Source: a virus
Direction: 5' to 3' (one strand)
DNA length: 64,000 nt
IMG/VR virus record: IMGVR_UViG_3300010885_011343
Location: 1-64,000 of that record
The notes beneath the pieces are model-generated. The model was not told the origin of the DNA. It saw only the letters and a list, made by a program, of their open reading frames with translations, and ran no database searches. Below are positions 53,382 through 60,938 of the stretch, in pieces (the stretch's first letter is position 1; each line of letters begins with the position of its first letter). The position numbers and the translations under genes are program-made.

Positions 53382-54656
53382 ATGGCTTATAATATAACAC
53401 TATCCGACGGTTCACCGTTGGTAACTGTGGCAGATGGCACAGTTGACGTAAACTTTACTAGTTTAAACCTAGTAGGTAAAAACTTTGCTGGATACGGCGC
53501 ATTGTTCAATGAAAACTTTGTGTATCTATTAGAGAACTTTGCCAACAACTCAGAACCTACCAACCCAGTTGTCGGACAATTGTGGTATGATACAAGTAAG
53601 AGAGTAATGAAAGTTTACACTACAAATAATACTTGGAAAGTTATTAGCTCTGCACAAGCTAGTCCTACACAACCGCCAAACCCAGTGCTAGGTGACCAGT
53701 GGTGGGATACTACCAACGAACAGTTAAAAATTTGGAATAACACTGAGTGGAAACTAATAGGACCACTATGGTCGTTGGCGCAAGGATTAACTGGTGCGAT
53801 CCCCGACACTATTATGGACTCGGACGGCAACAGTCGTGTTGTATTAAAGTTCTATGTTAAGAACGTTGTTACAGCTATATGGAGCCAAGAGTACGACTTT
53901 GATGTAGATCCTAGTGCTAATGTCCCTGGATTTACAGACGAAGACGATAATATGGTTCTCAAGACCGGTCTTACATTGGCCAACTTAGATCCATTGGCTA
54001 ACATTATTCACGGTACCGCTGAAAATGCGTTACTGTTAGATGGAATACCTGCAACTAGCTTTATTCGTAATGACATCACTGACGAACAACAAATCAGTGG
54101 ACCAATTAATTTCCAACCCGATACCGACGAGCAAATTGCTATTAAATTAGCTGGGCACGTTGTCATCGATGATACTAACAGTGAACTATTTGATGTTGGT
54201 AGCCCCGATGGTAAACTACGTACAATCTATGCACAAAGTTTTGATGGTGTTGCTAGCTCAGCACGTTACGCCGACTTGGCAGAACGCTTTGAAGCAGACG
54301 TGGCCTACGAACCGGGTACAGTTGTTGAATTGGGCGGTGCTAAAGAAGTTACACAAGTTGGCGAAGAACTAAGCGACAATGTATTTGGCGTTATCAGTAC
54401 CAAGGCTGCTTACTTAATGAACAGTGCTGCCGGCAATGATCAAACACATCCACCAATTGCTGTCAGCGGGCGTGTTCCAGTTAAAGTAAAAGGTAAAGTT
54501 ACAAAAGGCGACCGTTTAGTCAGTGCTGGTAAAGGCATTGCTCGAGCCGCGACCAAAGAAGAAATTACACCTTGGAATGTTATTGGTCGTGCTCTGGCAC
54601 ACAAGACAGATGACGGACTAGGTACAGTAGAAGCAATCGTTAAACTAAGCTCTTAA
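53382..54656 (+). CDS. Tail fibre protein with shared anchor and Peptidase_G2-like C-terminus
   Basis: This is a 424-residue protein. Residues 1-90 repeat the anchor module of the collagen-like neighbour (L-N-L-V-G-K-N, G-Y-G-A-L-F-N-E-N-F-V-Y-L-L-E-N-F-A-N-N, G-Q-L-W-Y-D-T), followed by a second partial copy of the last part (G-D-Q-W-W-D-T). Residues ~290-424 contain Y-A-D-L-A-E-R-F-E-A-D-x-x-Y-E-P-G-T-V-V and S-G-R-V-P-V-K-V-K-G. These resemble the C-terminal chaperone/autoprotease domains (Peptidase_G2-like) of phage fibres. GGAG precedes the ATG. A fibre role is likely. Autocleavage is not demonstrated, and the active residues cannot be fixed by eye. Confidence 0.65.
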   Translation: MAYNITLSDGSPLVTVADGTVDVNFTSLNLVGKNFAGYGALFNENFVYLLENFANNSEPTNPVVGQLWYDTSKRVMKVYTTNNTWKVISSAQASPTQPPNPVLGDQWWDTTNEQLKIWNNTEWKLIGPLWSLAQGLTGAIPDTIMDSDGNSRVVLKFYVKNVVTAIWSQEYDFDVDPSANVPGFTDEDDNMVLKTGLTLANLDPLANIIHGTAENALLLDGIPATSFIRNDITDEQQISGPINFQPDTDEQIAIKLAGHVVIDDTNSELFDVGSPDGKLRTIYAQSFDGVASSARYADLAERFEADVAYEPGTVVELGGAKEVTQVGEELSDNVFGVISTKAAYLMNSAAGNDQTHPPIAVSGRVPVKVKGKVTKGDRLVSAGKGIARAATKEEITPWNVIGRALAHKTDDGLGTVEAIVKLSS

Positions 54657-54657
54657 T

Positions 54658-55722
54658 ATGGCACAACTAGCACCAAATTACGTTTCGGGCAATGTTATAC
54701 AGCACGAGGACTATGATCTTTTAGTCTCTGGCAGTACTACAGGCGCAGTAAACATTCAGAACCCTAGCATTGGGACAGTCTGGGGAACTGGATATGGCCG
54801 TTATGGATTTGGGCAAGATGATTTATATCTCGAACCTGTGCAAAAGGGCGACCTAGTCAGAGCACAGCATTGGGACAACATAGATGCCGCATTGAGCGCA
54901 GTAATCAAACACCAAGGCAATAACTACAACGGGCTACCTGGCGAGACGATCCAAGCCGGTAGAAGAATTTCACCTATCCCGGCGTTTGATGCTTTAATCA
55001 AACAAGCATTTGGTGATGCCGGCAAGATTTATGCTACCAGCGACACACCACCTTATAATACATCTTATACAGGGCTATGGGGTGACACTGGCCGCCGTGA
55101 TTTAAAGTTTATTCAAACATTATCGTTTGCCAATGCAGACAAGGCACGTTACTTTTTTAATGCTGGCGGAAAAATTAAATTAAGTTTTTCTCGCACAGGC
55201 GGCGCCAACAAAGCACGTAACAGCGATTGGTCAGGGCTGTGTGCGGCAGCAGGAACTGTTGAAATTGGATATCGCAATACCAGAAAAGTTCCTGGATCAG
55301 ACGGCGGATATGGCGGCTACAGCTATGGCGGCTACGATAACAATAATTACACTGCACTAGATCAAAACAACGGCGGATTCTGGGCCAATAGCCCAAACCT
55401 AATCAAGACGCATTTTAGACAAAATAGCAGTGGTTATGGACAATATTCCAACGCTGGCAATAATGGCTATACCGGAGACACCGCAGATTTTATCAAGGTT
55501 GAGCTTCGTGTTTACGGTAATACCGGAAACAATGGCGGTCTGGGTCTTGTAGTAGAAGTAACAACCACATTCGAAAATGGTGCAACAGCAACACCAAATA
55601 GCCAGGACACTATATCCGGAACGGCCAACACAGGCCTAGTACTGTCGTACCCAGGCGAAGACTATCTGGAATCCAATACCTGGGGAACCCCATCTTTTAA
55701 TGGAGTGGTGTCCGCAGTCTGA
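54658..55722 (+). CDS. Tail fibre/virion protein with Gly-Tyr-Asn loop
   Basis: This is a 354-residue protein. The N-terminal third has V-K-K-G-D-L-V-R-A-Q-H-W-D-N-I-type sequence (Q-K-G-D-L-V-R-A-Q-H-W-D-N). The middle includes a Gly/Tyr/Asn-rich loop (G-G-Y-G-G-Y-S-Y-G-G-Y-D-N-N-N-Y), and the C-terminal part is beta-rich with Y-G-N-T-G-N-N-G-G-L-G. The gene begins one base after the previous stop and ends the structural block before the sugar/radical-SAM island. The flexible Gly-Tyr loop may be a receptor-contact surface. That is an inference, and no family is named. Confidence 0.55.
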   Translation: MAQLAPNYVSGNVIQHEDYDLLVSGSTTGAVNIQNPSIGTVWGTGYGRYGFGQDDLYLEPVQKGDLVRAQHWDNIDAALSAVIKHQGNNYNGLPGETIQAGRRISPIPAFDALIKQAFGDAGKIYATSDTPPYNTSYTGLWGDTGRRDLKFIQTLSFANADKARYFFNAGGKIKLSFSRTGGANKARNSDWSGLCAAAGTVEIGYRNTRKVPGSDGGYGGYSYGGYDNNNYTALDQNNGGFWANSPNLIKTHFRQNSSGYGQYSNAGNNGYTGDTADFIKVELRVYGNTGNNGGLGLVVEVTTTFENGATATPNSQDTISGTANTGLVLSYPGEDYLESNTWGTPSFNGVVSAV

Positions 55723-55750
55723 TTAAATACTTAATCTAAGTATTTTAATC
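55721..55750 (+). repeat. Inverted repeat overlapping a TTAAATA motif
   Basis: GATTAAATACTTA pairs with TAAGTATTTTAATC around a three-base loop with one bulged base. The left arm contains ATTAAATA (55722-55729), a weak late-promoter-like element, and the ATG of the next gene lies five bases after the right arm. It could act as a weak terminator, an RNA hairpin hiding the ribosome site, or a protein-binding site. Confidence 0.5.
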
Positions 55751-55754
55751 AACT

Positions 55755-56078
55755 ATGACCCCAGATGATCTCAAATCCCTTGCGGACTTTAATTTTGAAC
55801 GCTCAATACATTTAAAAAATATACGCGAGTCTGCACACGCTAAATTAAATGTAACTTACAACGGTGGAACGTTTACAGCCACTGTTGACCTAATAGGATT
55901 TTTAAATGTATGGCCCGATGAAACTGTAATCATCAAAGACATTTACCTCAATCCTATAGAAGTAAAACGCACAGAACTTTTATCGCTGATTATCCCTGCC
56001 TACAAAAATAGTATGCAATGGTGGCTTGGCGAGTTTGACTCTGGCAATCGTACTAGCTGGCTTGGTCCCGATGTCTAA
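55755..56078 (+). CDS. Hypothetical protein, 107 aa, first gene of the sugar/radical-SAM island
   Basis: This is a 107-residue soluble protein without recognised motif. Beta strands are seen at residues ~33-50 (L-N-V-T-Y-N-G-G-T-F-T-A-T-V-D-L-I) and ~57-68, followed by a helix and a Trp-rich end (W-W-L-G-E-F-D). The next gene starts eight bases before its stop, so they are coupled. It is separated from the fibre gene by the inverted repeat. It might belong to the fibre block rather than to the island. No function can be given. Confidence 0.6.
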   Translation: MTPDDLKSLADFNFERSIHLKNIRESAHAKLNVTYNGGTFTATVDLIGFLNVWPDETVIIKDIYLNPIEVKRTELLSLIIPAYKNSMQWWLGEFDSGNRTSWLGPDV

Positions 56079-56904
56079 GGGTGTATTAATATTTGCCTAT
56101 AATTCTAATTTAGACTATGTTGCTCTTGCCACAGTAGCCGCTAAGTTAGTTAAAAAGCATTTGGGCCTGCCGGTGACATTGGTCACTGATACAGACAATG
56201 TTGACTATTCTGTATTTGATCAAGTTATACGCAAAGACCTTGATGGCAAAATTTTTGAACGTGTTTTTAATTTTGGCGGCCCCGGAAAAAAGATGCCCTG
56301 GCACAATCAAAATAGAAGCAGCGCATATGATCTAAGTCCGTATGATCAGACATTGTTGATTGATGCAGACTACTTAATTTTTTCCAACGACCTGAAAAAA
56401 CTATTTGACACAAAATTAGAATTTGCCTGTTATAATAGTGTACAAGAAATATCCGGATGGGACGGATTGCAAAACGGTGCCCGAGTGGGCGTTCCTGGCA
56501 TATCTATGCAATGGGCCACAGTGGTATATTTTACTAAGGGTCATTTGGCACAAGGCGTGTTTAGTTATATGTCGATGATCAAAGAAAATTACAAATACTA
56601 TGCTGCCGCGTTTAATTTTAAAACAGAATTGTTTCGTAATGACTACACTATTAGCATAGCATTACAGACATTAACAGGCTATAGCGACAGTAACTTTACT
56701 GCTATACCTGGGCAATTAATTTCTGCAAATACCACTGTTCAATTAGCCGAAGCTAACCCCAATGGACAGTTAGTGTTCACCTGGAGTAGTTCAGACGGGT
56801 CAAAGAACGTCACTGGTATTAAAAACACCAGCGTTCATATTATGAATAAAGAGATATTAACAAATCCAGAAATATTAGATCAACTTACGGAGCTGTCTAA
56901 ATGA
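56071..56904 (+). CDS. GT-A-like glycosyltransferase, 277 aa
   Basis: From the ATG at 56071 (overlapping the previous stop by eight bases) the product has 277 residues. It opens G-V-L-I-F-A-Y-N-S, a first Rossmann-like strand, then V-T-L-V-T-D. At ~95-101 is L-L-I-D-A-D-Y, a D-A-D version of the DxD metal/nucleotide-sugar motif of GT-A glycosyltransferases. The C-terminal half has D-Y-T-I-S-I-A-L-Q-T, a place where such enzymes keep acceptor-side residues. The next gene is a paralogue. A role in glycosylating a virion or host surface molecule is inferred from fold and context; substrate unknown. Confidence 0.65.
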   Translation: MSKGVLIFAYNSNLDYVALATVAAKLVKKHLGLPVTLVTDTDNVDYSVFDQVIRKDLDGKIFERVFNFGGPGKKMPWHNQNRSSAYDLSPYDQTLLIDADYLIFSNDLKKLFDTKLEFACYNSVQEISGWDGLQNGARVGVPGISMQWATVVYFTKGHLAQGVFSYMSMIKENYKYYAAAFNFKTELFRNDYTISIALQTLTGYSDSNFTAIPGQLISANTTVQLAEANPNGQLVFTWSSSDGSKNVTGIKNTSVHIMNKEILTNPEILDQLTELSK

Positions 56905-57737
56905 GCCGCGGCTATCTAACGTTTGCACAAAATAATAGTCAAACAGATTATTTAAATCTAGCCTATGTGCAAGCACTGAGTATCAAGGCTACTCAAACTA
57001 TAAATTCTTGTGCAGTGGTAGTGGATAAACACACAATGGAATTAGTCACTGACAAACACCGAGATGTGTTTGATTACATTATCCTTTTGCCAGGAATAGA
57101 CAACTCATCTGATGATTTTTGGAAATTAAAAAACGAGTGGAAAGCCTATGTCGCTAGCCCTTATCTTGAAACAGTAAAAATTGAAGCTGATATGCTGTTC
57201 ACTGCCAATATAGATCATTGGTGGGATATAATGAGTCAGAAAGATATTTGCTTTACCACCGATGTTGTAAACTTCCGTGGAGAAGTTTCAAATAGTAGAT
57301 TGTACAGAAAATTATTTGATTTAAATAACTTGCTTAACGTGTATAATGGATTTTTTTACTTTAAAAAAAGTTTGCTGGCAGAACAGTTTTTTAATTACGC
57401 AAAAGATATCTATGAGAATTGGGACTCTGTCAGGAAAGAAATATTAGTAGAAGCAGACACTGAGCAAGTGACAACAGATGTAGTTTTTGCTATAGCTTGT
57501 AAATTAATTGGCGAAGAAAAATGCTATTTGCCAAATTGGAACGTTCCTAGATTTGCACATATGAAAGGCGCAATTAATGGATTCCACTCCACTGAGGATT
57601 GGAGAACAAAATTAATTTACCAATTTGATCAAAGTACGCTGACTGTTGGGTTTACTAGACAGGCTGTGCCGTTCCACTATCACTACAAAGATTTCATAAC
57701 AAAAGAATTAGTAAGTCATTATGAGACCCTCGCTTAA
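56901..57737 (+). CDS. GT-A-like glycosyltransferase paralogue, 278 aa
   Basis: This 278-residue protein is related to the preceding gene (shared opening R-G-Y-L-T-F-A-Q-N and a following D-Y-L-N-L-A). The DxD position here is K-I-E-A-D-M-L-F (E-A-D at ~96-98). The C-terminal part has T-T-D-V-V-F-A-I-A and H-M-K-G-A-I-N-G-F, the H-x-K-G-x-x-x-G motif seen in some GT8-type enzymes near the donor phosphate. The ATG overlaps the previous stop as ATGA. I infer a glycosyltransferase; donor and acceptor are unknown. Confidence 0.65.
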   Translation: MSRGYLTFAQNNSQTDYLNLAYVQALSIKATQTINSCAVVVDKHTMELVTDKHRDVFDYIILLPGIDNSSDDFWKLKNEWKAYVASPYLETVKIEADMLFTANIDHWWDIMSQKDICFTTDVVNFRGEVSNSRLYRKLFDLNNLLNVYNGFFYFKKSLLAEQFFNYAKDIYENWDSVRKEILVEADTEQVTTDVVFAIACKLIGEEKCYLPNWNVPRFAHMKGAINGFHSTEDWRTKLIYQFDQSTLTVGFTRQAVPFHYHYKDFITKELVSHYETLA

Positions 57738-58047
57738 AAGAAAACCTCTTGCTGAGATAATTTATAGAGTATACTATAATACAGATACCGGCGACTGTAC
57801 GGAAAAGTCAATTAACCTGCTGTTGGGCAAAGACTTTATTTGTGTAGAAAAAGAAATATACGAATCAATTGAGTTTTGTAGTTATTTTAAAGTTGTTGAT
57901 GGCAAGTTACGTAGGAAATCTAAGGAAAGTGCCAAACTCAATTTGAAATTAACAGACAGCGGGCAGTTTACTACAATAAAAAACAATATGCTATTTGTCG
58001 TAAATAATGACTATAAAGGATTAGTGGAGAATTGGGAGTATCAATGA
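57721..58047 (+). CDS. Hypothetical protein, 108 aa
   Basis: This is a 108-residue Lys-rich protein with alternating beta segments (I-I-Y-R-V-Y-Y-N-T-D-T-G and F-I-C-V-E-K-E-I-Y-E-S-I-E) and a compact C-terminus. It overlaps the previous gene by 17 bases and the next by four (ATGA), so it belongs to the same coupled island. No motif or family is recognised. It could be a small partner of one of the adjacent enzymes. Confidence 0.6.
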   Translation: MRPSLKRKPLAEIIYRVYYNTDTGDCTEKSINLLLGKDFICVEKEIYESIEFCSYFKVVDGKLRRKSKESAKLNLKLTDSGQFTTIKNNMLFVVNNDYKGLVENWEYQ

Positions 58048-58937
58048 ACATTGCAGATTTAGATTGCATATACTTAACCTACGACGAACCTCAAAAAGAA
58101 GAATTCTGGGTTAAAATTAAAGATATAGCGCCTTGGGCAAAACGTGTAGACGGAGTCAAGGGCAGTGACGCCGCACACAAAGCGGCCGCCGCAGCCAGTA
58201 GTACAGACCGTTTTATCTTAATTGACGGAGATAACATACCTAACGGCGAGTTCTTCGGTGAACAGTTAAATCTTAACGATGGTAATAAAGATTGCGTGTT
58301 CCGATGGAGAGCACGTAACGAAATAAATGGGTTAGTATATGGTAACGGTGGTATCAGTTGTTGGACTCGCGACTATATAAACAATATGCGTACTCACGAA
58401 AACACCGACGGAAGAAACGAAACTGTAGTAGAATTTTGTTTTGACCCTAAGTACCTGCCAATGCATAACTGTTATTCAACTACATATCCTAACGGAACAC
58501 CATTCCAGGCCTGGCGAGCAGGATTTAGAGAAGGTGTTAAAATGGCACTGGACAGAGGCCGTCGAACCTCTATGACAGAATTTTTAAATATGCGAAGATA
58601 TCAAAATATTGAATATCTATCAATTTGGCACAATGTTGGCGCAGACGTTGAAAACGGATGGTGGGCTATGTACGGCGCCAGGCTAGGAACATACTTGACA
58701 CTGCTCGACGAAAATTGGAATTACACAGAAGTACAAGATTTCAATGCATTGAGATACATTTTTAAAAAAGTAGATTCAATTCCAGACACAACAAGGCAAA
58801 AGCATTATGCCAGGATATCCAATGATCTTAGAGAAAAACTTCAATTGCCAATTATGGAAATGGATGCAGAACAAAGTGCATTTTTTAAAAAGTTTTACAC
58901 AAGGCTTCACCAAAATAAAGGTATAATGGACAGATGA
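58044..58937 (+). CDS. GT-like protein with DGD motif, 297 aa
   Basis: From the ATG at 58044 (ATGA overlap) the product is 297 residues. The core is R-V-D-G-V-K-G-S-D-A-A-H-K-A-A-A-A-A-S-S-T-D-R-F-I (residues ~32-57), followed by L-I-D-G-D-N-I, a D-G-D version of the GT-A DxD motif. Further on are N-G-L-V-Y-G-N-G-G and F-Q-A-W-R-A-G-F-R-E-G-V-K-M-A. These segments recur in the protein at 60939-61988, so the two are paralogues. I infer a nucleotide-sugar-dependent transferase. The substrate is unknown. Confidence 0.6.
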   Translation: MNIADLDCIYLTYDEPQKEEFWVKIKDIAPWAKRVDGVKGSDAAHKAAAAASSTDRFILIDGDNIPNGEFFGEQLNLNDGNKDCVFRWRARNEINGLVYGNGGISCWTRDYINNMRTHENTDGRNETVVEFCFDPKYLPMHNCYSTTYPNGTPFQAWRAGFREGVKMALDRGRRTSMTEFLNMRRYQNIEYLSIWHNVGADVENGWWAMYGARLGTYLTLLDENWNYTEVQDFNALRYIFKKVDSIPDTTRQKHYARISNDLREKLQLPIMEMDAEQSAFFKKFYTRLHQNKGIMDR

Positions 58938-59890
58938 AAAAAATAGAATATATGAAATTAGTACACAACGAACAGTCTTACAATGACTGGTTTGTGGTCA
59001 ATTGGTGTTTAGGTAATACCTGCAATTTTAGTTGCTCTTACTGCCCCGACAACTTACACGACGGTAGTAAAAAATGGCCAGAGTTGGAAACCATTAAACA
59101 GTTTATACTTAAAGTAAAAAATCAACACTCCGGTAAAAAGTTATATTTTGATTTCACTGGTGGAGAAGTTACTTTATACAAACACTTCATTGAGCTTTGT
59201 GAGTTTTGCAAAGAACAAGACGTACGAGTTGGTATGATTAGTAATGGTAGTCGTACACTACGTTGGTGGGAAGAAAATGCACACCTATTTGATCACGTGT
59301 GTTTGAGTTTCCACCCCGAGGAAGCTAAGCCGGATCATTATTTGGCAGTGGCTAAAATATTAGAAAATAAGTTTAGGTTACACCTGAACATTATGATGAG
59401 CCCGGACAAGTTTGACGAATGCTATCAGGTTGCTCTTAAAGCAACAGAGTTGCAAAATACTAGCATTGCATTACAACCGTTAATACACGACTTTGGTGAT
59501 ACACTGTATGACTACACAGACGAGCAAAAGAAGGTCTTTGAAGATCAGTGGAAACTCATTGGCAGCAAAACTGTTTGGACTAAGTCATTGGAAAACTATC
59601 GTGGCGCAATGACAATGGTCACCGAAACAGGATCTAAAACTAGTTTGCCTCCGCACGAATTTATTTCTAAAGGGATTAACAATTGGTTTGGTTGGAAATG
59701 CTATTCTGGTGTAGAACAACTTATTGTAGATATGGATGGTAGTATACATCGTGGCTGGTGTAAAGTAGGACGCCCAATTGGCAACATATGGGATGAAAAA
59801 ATTCATTTCCCAAAAGATCCTATTACCTGCAATAAAGTAATGTGTCATTGTAACTTTGACATTATGTCTACTAAGGAAAAAGTTCAATGA
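58934..59890 (+). CDS. Radical SAM protein with C-terminal SPASM-like domain
   Basis: This 318-residue protein has the radical-SAM cluster motif C30-N-F-S-C34-S-Y-C37, which binds a 4Fe-4S cluster and S-adenosylmethionine, followed by F-T-G-G-E-V-T (the GGE motif) near residue 77. The C-terminal ~70 residues carry further Cys (G-W-K-C, G-W-C-K-V-G, I-T-C-N-K-V-M-C-H-C) around V-D-M-D-G-S-I, as in SPASM/twitch domains that bind additional clusters. Such enzymes modify peptides, sugars or other small molecules. Both ends overlap their neighbours by ATGA. The substrate is unknown; neighbouring glycosyltransferases suggest a sugar or a glycosylated peptide. Confidence 0.8.
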   Translation: MKKIEYMKLVHNEQSYNDWFVVNWCLGNTCNFSCSYCPDNLHDGSKKWPELETIKQFILKVKNQHSGKKLYFDFTGGEVTLYKHFIELCEFCKEQDVRVGMISNGSRTLRWWEENAHLFDHVCLSFHPEEAKPDHYLAVAKILENKFRLHLNIMMSPDKFDECYQVALKATELQNTSIALQPLIHDFGDTLYDYTDEQKKVFEDQWKLIGSKTVWTKSLENYRGAMTMVTETGSKTSLPPHEFISKGINNWFGWKCYSGVEQLIVDMDGSIHRGWCKVGRPIGNIWDEKIHFPKDPITCNKVMCHCNFDIMSTKEKVQ

Positions 59891-60933
59891 AGCAATTGGC
59901 TGTTGGGACTGACAACGGATACGTTAATGCCAGCATAGAGGATTTAATTAGTTCCAAGTTAAATCAATTTCAAGGATGGCACTGTCAAGCTGGCGTACAA
60001 AATTTGTATATAGACTTTGATGGCAAAGTTTGGATATCTAATTGTGCCAGTACGCCCGGGACAAATCGTGTACACTTCCAAGGAACAAGACGTTGGGGAA
60101 ATCTTGGCACTATAGAAGAAAAGTACACATTCCCTACCAATGGGGTGATCTGTCCAATGGCCAGCTGTGGTTGCGGTTCAGACATTGTAATCACAAAATG
60201 GTCCTCGGGCACAGAACCTGCGCACTCCAATGTTCGATTTGTGCCCTTTAAAGATGTCACAGAGATAACATCAGTCAGAACCAATTATCATATGCCCAAA
60301 CAAGTATTGTGGGATATAAGTCGCCGGTGTAATTATGATTGTAGTTATTGCTGGCCTGAGGTACATAATACCACAGATGAACATAAATCTTTGGCAGTAC
60401 TAAGATCGGCGGCAGATCACATCATTGACAATTGGGCCGGCGGTGAGGAAGTTCGTTGGTACTTTGGTGGCGGCGAACCTACTTTAAATCCAGACTTTGA
60501 ACCATTTGTTGAGCATCTAGCTAACAGGAATCAATGGATTATGCTAGTATCCAATGCAAGCCAAGGACCTAGCTACTGGGCAAAAAATGCTAACCACTAC
60601 AACACATTAATTTTTAGTGCTCATTTTGAATTTATGAAACCTGCGCTGTTTGCTAAAAATTATAAACAAGTTGGCGAAGTAATACTCAATGGCGCAACTA
60701 GATTAAACGATTTTATAGTAAAGCTAATGACCAAACCTGGAGAAATTAAACAGAGCATAGACTTTGTGAATGAACTAAAAGAGTCAGTTGGATACGACTT
60801 GTTAACAACGGGCAATAAAAATAAATTTGGATTTGATATGGTCCCACTGCGATCAATCAATGACGGCAGTAAGTTACATCCAGACTACACTGACAGCGAG
60901 TTGCAGGAAATTCTTGAGTTTAATAAGCAGTAA
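59887..60933 (+). CDS. Radical SAM protein with N-terminal SPASM-like domain
   Basis: This is a 348-residue protein. Residues ~28-105 repeat the Cys-rich domain that ends the preceding protein: G-W-H-C33, I-D-F-D-G-K-V-W-I-S-N-C53, then G-N-L-G-T-I and I-C89-P-M-A-S-C94-G-C96. The radical-SAM motif C148-N-Y-D-C152-S-Y-C155 follows, then F-G-G-G-E-P-T near 198. No Cys-rich domain is present at its C-terminus. The order accessory-cluster domain then radical-SAM is the reverse of the neighbour. The gene is coupled to the previous one (ATGA). Function is inferred only at the level of radical-SAM chemistry. Confidence 0.8.
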   Translation: MKQLAVGTDNGYVNASIEDLISSKLNQFQGWHCQAGVQNLYIDFDGKVWISNCASTPGTNRVHFQGTRRWGNLGTIEEKYTFPTNGVICPMASCGCGSDIVITKWSSGTEPAHSNVRFVPFKDVTEITSVRTNYHMPKQVLWDISRRCNYDCSYCWPEVHNTTDEHKSLAVLRSAADHIIDNWAGGEEVRWYFGGGEPTLNPDFEPFVEHLANRNQWIMLVSNASQGPSYWAKNANHYNTLIFSAHFEFMKPALFAKNYKQVGEVILNGATRLNDFIVKLMTKPGEIKQSIDFVNELKESVGYDLLTTGNKNKFGFDMVPLRSINDGSKLHPDYTDSELQEILEFNKQ

Positions 60934-60938
60934 TTAAA

